DNA from: S015-6 sp964384945 | GTDB lineage: Bacteria; Desulfobacterota; DSWW01 | Assembly (NCBI GenBank): GCA_964384945.1 | Contig: CAYLMK010000029.1 | Location: forward strand, 1-58,166 | Reading direction: 5' to 3' | DNA: 58,166 nucleotides | Shown here: positions 38,165-46,249 of the stretch, one piece after another | How positions within the stretch are numbered: position 1 is the stretch's first letter | How the letters are laid out: the number at the start of each line of letters is the position of its first letter | Notes under the pieces: generated by a model | Told to the model about the DNA's origin: nothing | Seen by the model: the letters and a program-made list of their open reading frames with translations, nothing else | Database searches by the model: none | Position numbers and translations under genes: made by a program

Positions 38165-38857
38165 ATGGAACACGGGTTCACGTGGTACGGAGCTACACCG
38201 GTTGCAGGGCTGATCCCCATTCATGTGTTTCACGCCCTCGTCGCCCTGCTGATCATCGTCCTGGTCGCCTGGAGGATCCGCGCGAGCATTGGTAGGGCCC
38301 GGGACCCTCTCATCCCGGATACGACGTTCTCGGCCCGAAACGTATTCGAGCTCGTCGTGCAGGCCACCTACGGCCAGCTTCGCGCGATCATCGGCCCGCA
38401 CGGCGACAGGTACATCGCTCTCATCGGGGGGCTGTTCATCTTCATCTTCTTCTGCAACATCATCGCGATCGTTCCCGGGTTCGTGCCGGCCACGGACAAT
38501 CTGAACACCAACCTGGCGATGTCCTTGACCGTCTTCCTCGTCTACAACTACTACGGGTTCAAAGAACACGGAATCGGCTATCTGAAGCAGTTCGCCGGGC
38601 CGATCCTCTGGCTGGCGCCTCTCATGTTCCTCATCGAACTGCTCAGCCACCTGTTCCGGCCGATGTCCCTGTCGATTCGTCTGTTCGGCAACATGTTCGG
38701 GGACCACATGGTGCTCGGGATCTTCTCCGATCTCGTTCCGCTCGTGGTCCCGGTCATCTTCATGATCCTCGGCATCGTCGTTTCCTTGATCCAGGCCTTC
38801 GTGTTCGCGGCGCTGAGTACGGTGTACATCGCCCTGGCCGTATCCCACGATCATTGA
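38165..38857 (+). CDS. atpB: F0 ATP synthase subunit a
   Basis: This 230-residue subunit forms the ion half-channels next to the c ring. The essential Arg (residue 172) is in PMSLSIRLFGNMFGDHMVLG. The C-terminal helix pair (LVPLVVPVIFMILGIVVSLI, then QAFVFAALSTVYIALAVSHDH) completes the signature. ACGGAGA precedes the ATG. Confidence 0.97.
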   Translation: MEHGFTWYGATPVAGLIPIHVFHALVALLIIVLVAWRIRASIGRARDPLIPDTTFSARNVFELVVQATYGQLRAIIGPHGDRYIALIGGLFIFIFFCNIIAIVPGFVPATDNLNTNLAMSLTVFLVYNYYGFKEHGIGYLKQFAGPILWLAPLMFLIELLSHLFRPMSLSIRLFGNMFGDHMVLGIFSDLVPLVVPVIFMILGIVVSLIQAFVFAALSTVYIALAVSHDH

Positions 38858-38961
38858 TGCGGGTCTGGAATCGCAAGCGCCGAGGAGGGTAAAGATTCAC
38901 GACCGGTTCAAACGGTGCAGCTACGCAGAGGAACCCAAAGGAGAAGAAAGGAGCGAGAGGA

Positions 38962-39303
38962 ATGAACAGAAAGCAGTCATGGATTCGAGCGGCAGCCCTG
39001 GCAGGACTTCTGGCGCTGGCCTTGCCCGCAATGGCGCTGGCGCAAGAAGGCGGGGAAGGCAAGGGCGGAGACTTCCTGATGAAGTTCGGCCTTGCCATCG
39101 GTGCGGGTCTGGGCCTGGGCCTGGCGGCCTTCGGCGGCGGCCTCGGCCAGGGGAGAACCGCTGCGGCGGCTCTGGAGGGCATCGCACGGAACCCGGGGGC
39201 GGCGGACAAGATGTTCGTGCCGATGATCATCGGTCTGGCCCTCATCGAGTCCCTGGTTCTTTACACCTTCATCATCTCGATCTTCCTGCAGGCCAAGATC
39301 TGA
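38962..39303 (+). CDS. atpE: F0 ATP synthase subunit c with N-terminal signal peptide
   Basis: The 113-residue protein is longer than the usual 80 or so because of an N-terminal leader (RAAALAGLLALALPAMALAQ) with a likely cleavage after ALA (about residue 27). The mature part is a two-helix hairpin: GAGLGLGLAAFGGGLGQG, then the polar loop ARNPGAADK, then GLALIESLVLYTF. The ion-binding Glu is Glu96, next to Ser97, and Gln63 lies in helix 1 (GLGQG). Gln, Glu and Ser match part of the sodium-site pattern. A strong RBS (AAAGGAG) precedes the start region, and a terminator follows. Confidence 0.95.
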   Translation: MNRKQSWIRAAALAGLLALALPAMALAQEGGEGKGGDFLMKFGLAIGAGLGLGLAAFGGGLGQGRTAAAALEGIARNPGAADKMFVPMIIGLALIESLVLYTFIISIFLQAKI

Positions 39304-39326
39304 GAAGAGGCGGGGTACGAAATCCC

Positions 39327-39359
39327 GGAAGAGGGGGCGTTTCGCGCGCCTCCTCTTCC
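39327..39359 (+). terminator. Rho-independent terminator of the F0 operon
   Basis: GGAAGAGG at the left and CCTCTTCC at the right form the outer part of a roughly 13-base stem with one mismatch around a TTTCG loop, followed by a T-rich stretch. It lies 24 bases after the atpE stop. Confidence 0.75.
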
Positions 39360-39495
39360 TTCCTGTCTGTTTGCCTCGCGGTTCCTGTCCGTCAGTCCCC
39401 TGCTGCCCCATGGCCCTTCGATGGGAACACGTTCTCGGTAAACCCTTGGAATACAACCGACCCGGGGCTCGCGCGCCCGTCAGGAGGCGATTGGC

Positions 39496-40635
39496 GTGGA
39501 TGCCGTCGTGGATGCCGTCGTCGTGGGCGGCGGGATCATCGGATGCTCGATCGCCCTGGAACTTGCCACCCGGAGCCCCTTCCGCGATGTCATTCTTCTC
39601 GAGAAGGGGCCCTACCTTGGCGACGGGACCAGCACGCGAAACAGCTATGTGATCCATGCGGGCATCTACTACCCGCAGGACTCCCGGAAGGCTCGGTTCT
39701 GCGTCGCGGGGAACCGGGATCTCTATGCGTTTTGCGAAAGGCATTCGATTGCCTGCCTGAACACGGGAAAGCTGATCCTGGCCTTCTTGCAGGAGCAGAT
39801 CCCGCTTCTGGAAAACTTGAAGCGCCAGGGGGATCGGAACGGGGTGGAGGGCCTGCGGATCATCGACAGGACGGAAATCCGGAAGAGGGAGCCCGCCGTC
39901 GAGGCCGCCGCAGCCCTGCTCGTGCCGTCGACCGGGGTCTTCGACGTGGCCCGGTGGTTTCGCGTGGCCGAAGGCCTGCTGTACGAAGCGGGGGCCATGG
40001 TCCTGAAGAATACGGCGGTGGTGGGGCTGGAGCCCGCGGCGGGAGGCATCCGGGTCGAGACCGGAACCCGCGGAACCGTTCTGGCCAGGTTCGTGGTCAA
40101 CGCCGCCGGGTTGCACGCCGATGAGGTGGGAAACCTCCTGGGCAACCGCTTCCGTATCTATCCCATTCGCGGGGACTATTTCTCGGTGGGCGGCAAGAGG
40201 GCCGAGCAGGTCCGCGGCGCGGTCTACCCCCCGCCCGGGGATCTGGGGCTGGGCATCCATCTCACCCGGCTCTGGGACGGAACGCTCCTGATCGGACCGG
40301 ATGCGAGGCGGGTGGAGAGCAAGGAGGATTACGGGCCCATGCCGGTTTTCGACGAGGAGGGGAACCTGAACCGGCGCTCTGTCGATTTCCAACGATTTTT
40401 CGCCCCCGTGAAGAGCTATTTCCCGGCCCTCGAGGAGCGAGACCTCCACCTCGCCCATTGCGGAATCCGTCCGTCGCTGCTCGCACCCGGAGAGAAGGGG
40501 TTCCGGGACTTCCGGATCGAATGGGACGAAGGCGATCCCCGCGTTCTGCACCTGCTCGGAATCGACTCCCCGGGCCTGACGGCCTCGCCCGCCATCGCCC
40601 GCTACGCGGCCGACCTGCTCTCCGAGCGCGCCTGA
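39496..40635 (+). CDS. FAD-dependent oxidoreductase, L-2-hydroxyglutarate oxidase-like (DAO fold)
   Basis: The 379-residue protein has the FAD dinucleotide motif VVVGGGIIGCSIALELA at the N-terminus, the SYVIHAGIYYPQ motif with a conserved His seen in LhgO-type enzymes, VNAAGLHADEVGNLLG and a C-terminal GIDSPGLTASPAIA FAD segment. The family oxidises 2-hydroxyacids or glycerol-3-phosphate-like substrates to ketones and often feeds electrons to quinones. No partner gene is adjacent; the substrate is inferred only from overall similarity. The GTG at 39496 is used. Confidence 0.85.
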   Translation: MDAVVDAVVVGGGIIGCSIALELATRSPFRDVILLEKGPYLGDGTSTRNSYVIHAGIYYPQDSRKARFCVAGNRDLYAFCERHSIACLNTGKLILAFLQEQIPLLENLKRQGDRNGVEGLRIIDRTEIRKREPAVEAAAALLVPSTGVFDVARWFRVAEGLLYEAGAMVLKNTAVVGLEPAAGGIRVETGTRGTVLARFVVNAAGLHADEVGNLLGNRFRIYPIRGDYFSVGGKRAEQVRGAVYPPPGDLGLGIHLTRLWDGTLLIGPDARRVESKEDYGPMPVFDEEGNLNRRSVDFQRFFAPVKSYFPALEERDLHLAHCGIRPSLLAPGEKGFRDFRIEWDEGDPRVLHLLGIDSPGLTASPAIARYAADLLSERA

Positions 40636-40646
40636 TGCGCGGCCCC

Positions 40647-41420
40647 TTATCGCTTGGTCCGGCCCGGACCCCGCACCCGCCGGTACAGGAGCAAGATCCC
40701 CGCCGGAACCAGAAGCAGGCAGATGCCCTGATGGACAGCCAGCGGGCCCAGGAAGGGCGCCGCTTTCGTGTCTCCCCGGTAGAACTCGAGGAAGAACCTC
40801 GCCGGTGCATAGAGAAGAACGAGAAGAGCGGTGAGTATGCCGGGCGTCTTCTGTCTGGGTCGAACGGCGAGCAGGATGAAGAAGACGGCCAGGGCCGCGG
40901 CGGCGCTGTAGAGCTGGACCGGGTGGAGCGAGATCATGGTGTTTCTGACGAGCTTGACGGAGAGACCGAAAAACGGATGGCCTTCCCGGATCGGTATTCC
41001 CCAGCAGCACCCCTTGAGATAGCAGCCGATTCGAGCGAAAAAGAGCCCGAGGGGGGCCCCCAGGGAAAATGCGTCCGCGGTCGGCCAGAAGGGCACGGAC
41101 GGAACGATTCGGGAGATCAGCAGGAGCAGCAGGCCACAGAAGATCGGCGCTCCGATCAGGCTGTGCCCGTCCCTCCAGAAGAGGAGCAGCCCGGCAGGAT
41201 CCCAGCGGATCGGGCCCGGATGGAGCAGCCAGTGGGAAAGATGGGCCCCCAGAACCGCCCCCACCGCCATGGCCAGCGCCAGCATGCAGGCCCTGGTCCC
41301 GCCCGTTTCGCCCCGCAGCGCCAGGATCGCGACCAGAGCGGCTGCAAAGATCCCGAGGGCGACCATCACCTCCCAGGAATCCAGCACGATCCTGCTGCCC
41401 AGGGATATGAAGGGAAACAT
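40647..41420 (-). CDS. Lgt-like (prolipoprotein diacylglyceryl transferase family) membrane protein
   Basis: The 257-residue polytopic protein carries family blocks FARIGCYLKGCCWG, HPVQLYSAAAAL and ARFFLEFYRGDTK. In classical Lgt a conserved HGGL motif carries an essential His; here the equivalent region reads GHSLIGAPIF, so the canonical motif is missing. It may be an Lgt paralogue with a different acceptor or an inactive relative. It is convergent with the oxidoreductase gene, with a 10-base gap between stops. Confidence 0.8.
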   Translation of the reverse strand: MFPFISLGSRIVLDSWEVMVALGIFAAALVAILALRGETGGTRACMLALAMAVGAVLGAHLSHWLLHPGPIRWDPAGLLLFWRDGHSLIGAPIFCGLLLLLISRIVPSVPFWPTADAFSLGAPLGLFFARIGCYLKGCCWGIPIREGHPFFGLSVKLVRNTMISLHPVQLYSAAAALAVFFILLAVRPRQKTPGILTALLVLLYAPARFFLEFYRGDTKAAPFLGPLAVHQGICLLLVPAGILLLYRRVRGPGRTKR

Positions 41421-41504
41421 TGAGATAAAGCGCCCGAATCCTTCCGCCGGGTTCTGCCACCCCTCCCGAGGGCGGCCCGCCGAAGCCCTCGCCTCCGGCC
41501 CTCG

Positions 41505-42992
41505 CTATTGCGGCACCGACCCGATGCATCCGAAACCGGGGCAGGGAACGTTCGGGGGCACGCAGTCGTCCCCGACCCCGTCGCCGTCCGTGTCCGCCTG
41601 GCTCGGGTTCGACACAAACGGGCAGTTGTCCCAGTGGTTCGGTATGAAGTCGCCGTCCCAGTCCGTATCGTAGGCGGGATTCGGCAAGTTCTTGACCGCA
41701 CGGTTCGCGTTCAGGCGGCCGCCGGTGCTGGTGACGGCCTGGCTCACCGGGTCCCCAACCACGGGGTCCACGTTGTTGAGAACGCGGTCGATGAACTGGA
41801 TGAGCGTGAGCAGGTTTCCCGGAACCGGCGCAAGAGAGGGCTCGACGGCAAGAAGAAGGGCGAAGACGCCCGCCACGTGGGGCGTGGCCATGCTCGTCCC
41901 GGCCAGGGACTTGTAGCTGCCCCCCTGGATGGTGACCGTGTTGTAGATGTTGACCCCGGGCGCGCTCAGATCGCACAGGCTTCTCCCGTAGTTGGAGAAG
42001 CTGGGGCGGTTGTCGTTCGGGTCGGAGGCGGCCACGGTGACGATGTTGAGCACGTTGAGCCCGCCCGGAGCGATCACGCATCCGGGGGAGTCGATGTTGA
42101 AGGATTCGTTGCCCGCTGCGGCCACAAAGACGATGCCCGCGTTCTGGGCCTCCGTGATGGCGTCCCTCAGGGCAGGGCTGTCCCCGGGGCCGCTCCAGCT
42201 GTTGGACAGGATCCTGACGTTGGAACTGCCCACGGCGTTCGTTGCGATGACGTAATCGATGCACTCGATGGCGTCCGAGTCGAGGCCGTTTCCCGCTGCG
42301 TTGAGAAATTTCAAAGGCATGATCTTCACGGTCCAGTTGATGCCCGCAACGCCGGTGGCATTGTTGCCGACCGCGCCGATGACCCCCGCCGAATGGGTCC
42401 CATGGCCCGGGGTGTAGAAATCATCGTCGTCCGGATTGGGCTTCTCCGAGATCGCGTTCCAGCCGTCGATGTCGTCGATGTAGCCGTTCCCGTCGTCGTC
42501 CAGGCCTGTCGTGCCGGCGGCCTCCGCCGCGTTTTTCCACAGATTGGCCTGAAGGTCCGGATGATCCAGATCGACCCCGGTGTCGATGACGCCCACGGTC
42601 ACGGTTCCGGAGCCGGTCGTGGTGTCCCAGGCCAGGGGCGCCTCGATCTTCGGCCAGGCCCACTGATAGCCGTATCCGGGATCGGAGGGGATGGTTTCGG
42701 CGGCCTTCCTTATGTAGTTCGGGCAGGCATACTCTACACTGGGAAGCTTCTCGAGCAGCGCCGCCGCGGCCTTGACCGACATTCCCGGCTTCAGCGTGAT
42801 CACCTGGACGCCCCGGCGGCCGATGCGGCTGGCCGCCTGCACGCCCCTTCCGCCGAGGGTTGCCAGCTGAGCGGGGGTCGCACCCTTGACGATGACCTGA
42901 TCCGGTACATAGTCCTGGGCGAAAACTTGCCCTGCGCCGCCTTCCAGGGCGAGCAAAAGGGCGAGAAGGCGGATGGATGAGAACCGTTTCAC
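41505..42992 (-). CDS. Secreted subtilisin-like serine protease (S8) with calcium-binding tail
   Basis: The 495-residue protein has a signal peptide (RLLALLLALEGGAGQVFAQ), an inhibitor I9-like propeptide (residues about 27-95) and an S8 domain with Asp137 (VIDTGVDL), His197 (GHGTHSAG), oxyanion Asn295 (AAAGNES) and Ser367 (AGTSMATPHVAG). Near the C-terminus are two thrombospondin type 3-like calcium repeats (DTDWDGDFIPNHWDNCP and ADTDGDGVGDDC). The GTG at 42992 follows GAGGAAG. It is likely an exported, calcium-stabilised protease for protein degradation or cell-surface processing. Confidence 0.93.
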   Translation of the reverse strand: MKRFSSIRLLALLLALEGGAGQVFAQDYVPDQVIVKGATPAQLATLGGRGVQAASRIGRRGVQVITLKPGMSVKAAAALLEKLPSVEYACPNYIRKAAETIPSDPGYGYQWAWPKIEAPLAWDTTTGSGTVTVGVIDTGVDLDHPDLQANLWKNAAEAAGTTGLDDDGNGYIDDIDGWNAISEKPNPDDDDFYTPGHGTHSAGVIGAVGNNATGVAGINWTVKIMPLKFLNAAGNGLDSDAIECIDYVIATNAVGSSNVRILSNSWSGPGDSPALRDAITEAQNAGIVFVAAAGNESFNIDSPGCVIAPGGLNVLNIVTVAASDPNDNRPSFSNYGRSLCDLSAPGVNIYNTVTIQGGSYKSLAGTSMATPHVAGVFALLLAVEPSLAPVPGNLLTLIQFIDRVLNNVDPVVGDPVSQAVTSTGGRLNANRAVKNLPNPAYDTDWDGDFIPNHWDNCPFVSNPSQADTDGDGVGDDCVPPNVPCPGFGCIGSVPQ

Positions 42993-43030
42993 GTTTTCTT
43001 CCTCCTCAGGGTTGTCCTCACCGGGTGATT

Positions 43031-43663
43031 TCAGAGGAGCGGGATCCAGCCCTTTTTCCCGATCGCTATGTAAGCCTCCAAGGAGAAACCGAGCAGCCAA
43101 TGAACGTAAACGCCGTACCAGACCGAGCCGCTCTTCCTGGCCAGGTAGCCGAGGAGCAGGGCGAACGGGAAGGAGCCGTACATCTCAACCAGGGGCTTGT
43201 GCAGGTGGGTGACGGCACAGAGGGCGGCCTGAATCAGGTTCGCAGCGGGGCCGAAGACATCAACCAGCGGGAACAGCAGAAAGCCCCGAAACAGGAACTC
43301 CCAGCCGATAAGTGATCGTATTCGGCTCGATTCCGCCAGCAGGATGGCCGCCGCGCTACCCGACCCCCATCTCGGAGCGGCATAGTAGAGCTTCATGGCC
43401 GGCACGCGAGCGAAGAAAAAGCAGGAGAAAAGAACGGCCAGCGAAGCGAGGAACGAAAGCCAGAGACCCGTACGCCAGTTCCCGAGCCCGAGGCCGTTGC
43501 GTAGAGGGTTCATCCGAAGGAAGAGAAGGATCACGACCGGGCAGGCCAGGTAGGATACCAAGGCCTGCTTCCAGGGGCCCGGGATGTGCGGGTTTGCCGG
43601 CAGACTCACGCAGAAGAAGAAACCGGTCAGGACGACGGAGGCAACGGTTATCGAGCGGCTCAT
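43031..43663 (-). CDS. CPBP-type intramembrane protease-like protein
   Basis: The 210-residue protein has about six membrane helices and the CPBP/Abi motifs: WEFLFRGFLL (the EExxxR motif with Trp in place of the first Glu), AVTHLHKP (motif 2 His) and VHWLLGFSLE (motif 3 His). The family includes prenyl-protein Rce1-type proteases and bacteriocin self-immunity proteins. The ATG at 43663 is chosen because the longer frame adds a basic, low-complexity stretch. A promoter lies at 43806-43835. No bacteriocin gene is nearby. Confidence 0.78.
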   Translation of the reverse strand: MSRSITVASVVLTGFFFCVSLPANPHIPGPWKQALVSYLACPVVILLFLRMNPLRNGLGLGNWRTGLWLSFLASLAVLFSCFFFARVPAMKLYYAAPRWGSGSAAAILLAESSRIRSLIGWEFLFRGFLLFPLVDVFGPAANLIQAALCAVTHLHKPLVEMYGSFPFALLLGYLARKSGSVWYGVYVHWLLGFSLEAYIAIGKKGWIPLL

Positions 43664-43805
43664 GGTTTCTCTTCTTTTTCCGTAAGGCCGGGTTCGGCTT
43701 CTCAAAGGGCGCCGCCGATCCTCGCGGCGGGGCACGCAAAGCGCGTTCGCCGGGCAACGGATCCGTTCGACGAAGGGAGCGGGCACAAAAATTTGTTCAA
43801 TTAAA

Positions 43806-43835
43806 ATAATATTTCATCGGGAGGCGTTCCGTCAA
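43806..43835 (-). promoter_or_regulatory. Sigma70-type promoter of the CPBP gene
   Basis: On the minus strand, TTGACG and TATTAT are separated by 18 bases in an AT-rich island. The position upstream of the CPBP gene fits. Confidence 0.55.
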
Positions 43836-43872
43836 ATGCCGGATGGCCGGTCCCGAAGCCCCTGCCTGCCGG

Positions 43873-44565
43873 CTACCCCGGGAAGAATCGATGCCGGATC
43901 AGGGCCCAGAGGGTGGGAAAGGCGTCCTTCCAGGTGATCTTCTTGCCTTCCGAGTAATCCCGACCGCTGTAGGAGATCGGCGTCTCGTAGACCCTGTAGC
44001 CCGCCCTTGCGATCTTCACGGTCATTTCCCCCTCGATGGCAAATCCCTCGGAGGTGAAGGTCAGGTTCCTGACGACCTCGGATCGGAACGCCTTGTAGCA
44101 GGTCTCCATGTCCGACAGGTTGAGATTCGTCAGCATGTTCGAGATCAGCGTGAGGATCTTGTTCCCCACATAGTGCCAAAAGAACAGCACCCGGTGCGGA
44201 CCGCCGAGGAATCTCGATCCGTAGACGACGTCCGCCTTCCCGTCGAGGATCGGTGCGAGCAGTGCCGGATAATCCTGCGGGTCGTACTCCAGATCCGCAT
44301 CCTGGATGATCACGATGTCGCCCGTCGCCTCGCGAAATCCCGTGCGCAGGGCCGCTCCCTTGCCCCGGTTCCGCTCGTGGAAGAAGACGCGGACCCCCTC
44401 CGGCGGATGTTCGGCCACGCCTCGCAGGTATTCGCGCGTCCCGTCGGTGGAACCGTCCTCCACGACCAGGATCTCCTTGTCGTAGGGTACACGGCCGACC
44501 CTTTCCAGGACCACGGGAAGGGTGGATCGCTCGTTGAATACCGGCATCACGATGGATATCCTCAT
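43873..44565 (-). CDS. Family 2 glycosyltransferase, dolichol-phosphate mannosyltransferase-like
   Basis: This 230-residue GT2 enzyme has the GT-A fold: VMPVFNERSTLP, VVEDGSTDGTREYL, RNRGKGAALRTGF and the DxD-type IIQDADLEYDPQDYPALL. A C-terminal GSRFLGGPHR and a following METCYKAFR match polyprenyl-phosphate sugar transferases. It lacks membrane helices. The start at 44565 lies just after the Crp/Fnr stop, so the two are probably one transcript. Confidence 0.88.
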   Translation of the reverse strand: MRISIVMPVFNERSTLPVVLERVGRVPYDKEILVVEDGSTDGTREYLRGVAEHPPEGVRVFFHERNRGKGAALRTGFREATGDIVIIQDADLEYDPQDYPALLAPILDGKADVVYGSRFLGGPHRVLFFWHYVGNKILTLISNMLTNLNLSDMETCYKAFRSEVVRNLTFTSEGFAIEGEMTVKIARAGYRVYETPISYSGRDYSEGKKITWKDAFPTLWALIRHRFFPG

Positions 44566-44575
44566 CGTCGCTCCA

Positions 44576-45289
44576 TCAGGGATCGGCATCCATGAGGCCC
44601 TTGCCGAGAGCCAGTTGCTCGAGGCCCGTGCTGTCGAGGATCTCGACGCGCCTGCTCTCCACCCGGATCAGCCCCAGGCGGGTCATTTTCTGAAAGGTGC
44701 GGGACAGGGTCTCGGGCGTTGTACCAAGCTGGCTGGCCAGTTGTGCCTTTGTGATGCTTATTTGCGCCACCGCTTCCTTGCCCGCCCCGGCGGCTTCCCC
44801 CGCCATCTCGAGCAGGGCTTCGCTCAGGCGCGAAGCCACATCCTTCAGGGAGAGTTGTTCGATTTTCTGGGTGAACTTGCGGAGCCTCATCGACAGGGTG
44901 GCCAGCATGTTCAGCAGGATTTGCGGCTTCCGGGCGGCCAGTTCCAGGAACCGGGACCGGGGGAAGTAGAGGAGGTCGCTCTCCTTGAGCGTCTCGGCAA
45001 AGGCGGGAAACTCCTTGCCGCTGAAGACCGGCACTTCGCCCACCGGTTCGCCGGGGCCGAAGATATGGAGGATGTGTTCCTTGCCGTCCGGCGAGATCTT
45101 GAAAACCTTGACGCTTCCCCTGAGGATGAGATAGAAGCCGTCCGCCCGTTCCGACTCGGCGAACAAGCCGGATTTCTTCGACAGATGCCTCTTCACGGCG
45201 ATTTCGAGAAGAGCATCCATGTCATTTTCCGTGATCCCTTCGAAAAGAGCGGATTGACGCAAGGCCTCTCGCAGGGCTTCTTGACGCAT
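44576..45289 (-). CDS. Crp/Fnr-family transcriptional regulator
   Basis: The 237-residue protein has an N-terminal cyclic-nucleotide-binding-fold domain (residues 10-120, GFYLILRGSVKVFKISPDGK, GEPVGEVPVFSG), a dimer helix and a C-terminal winged helix with KAQLASQLGTTPETLSRTFQ. No Fnr-type Cys set is visible, so it is not an obvious iron-sulphur oxygen sensor; the effector is unknown. It precedes the glycosyltransferase. Its promoter (45332-45359) is preceded by an A8G11 tract. Confidence 0.9.
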   Translation of the reverse strand: MRQEALREALRQSALFEGITENDMDALLEIAVKRHLSKKSGLFAESERADGFYLILRGSVKVFKISPDGKEHILHIFGPGEPVGEVPVFSGKEFPAFAETLKESDLLYFPRSRFLELAARKPQILLNMLATLSMRLRKFTQKIEQLSLKDVASRLSEALLEMAGEAAGAGKEAVAQISITKAQLASQLGTTPETLSRTFQKMTRLGLIRVESRRVEILDSTGLEQLALGKGLMDADP

Positions 45290-45331
45290 CTCTCAGGGCC
45301 CCCGGATGAGTGTGGGATGAAGCGCCTTCTC

Positions 45332-45359
45332 AGCATATCGTATGAGAAAGGCTTGTCAA
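45332..45359 (-). promoter_or_regulatory. Sigma70-type promoter of the Crp/Fnr gene
   Basis: On the minus strand, TTGACA (a perfect -35) and TATGCT are separated by 16 bases, about 43 bases ahead of the start codon. A homopolymeric tract lies 14 bases upstream of the -35. Confidence 0.7.
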
Positions 45360-45372
45360 ACCGGCTTTGTTG

Positions 45373-45391
45373 AAAAAAAAGGGGGGGGGGG
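45373..45391. repeat. Homopolymeric tract A8G11
   Basis: Eight A followed by eleven G form a 19-base two-block homopolymer. It lies just upstream of the Crp/Fnr promoter, where slipped-strand length changes could alter transcription. Confidence 0.9.
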
Positions 45392-45742
45392 ATTCCATTA
45401 TAGAAAAGATCCGCTGAGGGAGCGTTTCAGAACCCGCCGGGGATTGCGAGAAGGGTGCACGATCTGCGAGAACCGAAACCGGCCCGGCGAAATTCGTAAC
45501 CGCGCAGGGGGATTCCGAGTCTTCCGGACGGGGCGAAGGGCTGTGTTCGGTCGCGGGATGCCGCTTTTTGTCAAGTGCGCCGGGCCGCTTTCCGGCGAAC
45601 AGGCCGAACGGTGACGCACGGAAGTCTTTTTTGATCCTACTGAGGAATCCGGTGGCGGAAAGGACGGGTAGTGGCACGGACATTGCTCAGGGGGGAGGGC
45701 GAAAGGCTCGACGCAAGCAACCTTCGGAAAGGGGCCGCGAAG
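45392..45742. other. Gene-free region before the small membrane protein
   Basis: No gene with family features is visible in this 350-base stretch. Some in-frame extension of the small membrane protein to a GTG at 45671 is possible. Confidence 0.45.
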
Positions 45743-45994
45743 ATGACGGAACTGGCAATCCCTACGAACGAAATGATGATCTGCGGGGCCGTGGTCGTGC
45801 TCTGCTTCCTGCTGTCCCGATTCAGACTGGGGCTCTCCCTTGCCTTCGCGTTCACATTCTACTGGGGGTTCATTCGGCACAAGGACCTGTTCTTCGTCAA
45901 CCTCGAGAGTTCGAGCCCGTACCTCCTGCTTTACTTCGGCAGCGGCATCCTGCTCATCCTGTTCGCCCTCTTCTCTTTCGTGAGGGGGGAGTAA
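45743..45994 (+). CDS. Small membrane protein of unknown function
   Basis: The 83-residue protein has two to three membrane helices (MMICGAVVVLCFLLSRF, LGLSLAFAFTFYWGFI and YLLLYFGSGILLILFALFSF). The family is not recognised. The ATG at 45743 is preferred over the GTG at 45671, which would add a polar N-terminus before the first helix. The gene lies alone, 255 bases ahead of the FGGY kinase. Confidence 0.6.
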   Translation: MTELAIPTNEMMICGAVVVLCFLLSRFRLGLSLAFAFTFYWGFIRHKDLFFVNLESSSPYLLLYFGSGILLILFALFSFVRGE

Positions 45995-46249
45995 CCCCAG
46001 GAAGAGGGAAGAACCCGAGCCCCGGACCGGCAGGGGCGTCCGCTTTCCCGGGGCGAACCCCGATTCGCACCAGAGACGCCCTCCTCCGGTCTTGCTCCAT
46101 CGTCACGACCGTCCCCGCCCCGGATCCGGGCGGATGCTCAAACAAGCTACTGCCTTCCTGTTCCGCCGCAGAACAGGCATGGCGGTTTGCCAAAGCGCCG
46201 CGTTCCCTGGTATTTGATCTGCATTTCCGGGAACCGGACGGGGACCGTC

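Noticed and set aside
41467..41491. GC-rich inverted repeat (CGAGGGC, GCCCTCG) considered as the subtilase terminator
   Set aside because: No T tract on the minus strand; left unassigned.
38977..42264. 1095-codon minus-strand frame spanning atpE, the FAD oxidoreductase and the subtilase
   Set aside because: It crosses several certain genes on both strands; composition is typical of GC-driven antisense frames.
44576..45289. Crp/Fnr regulator considered as an oxygen-sensing FNR
   Set aside because: The N-terminal Cys set that binds the FNR cluster is absent.
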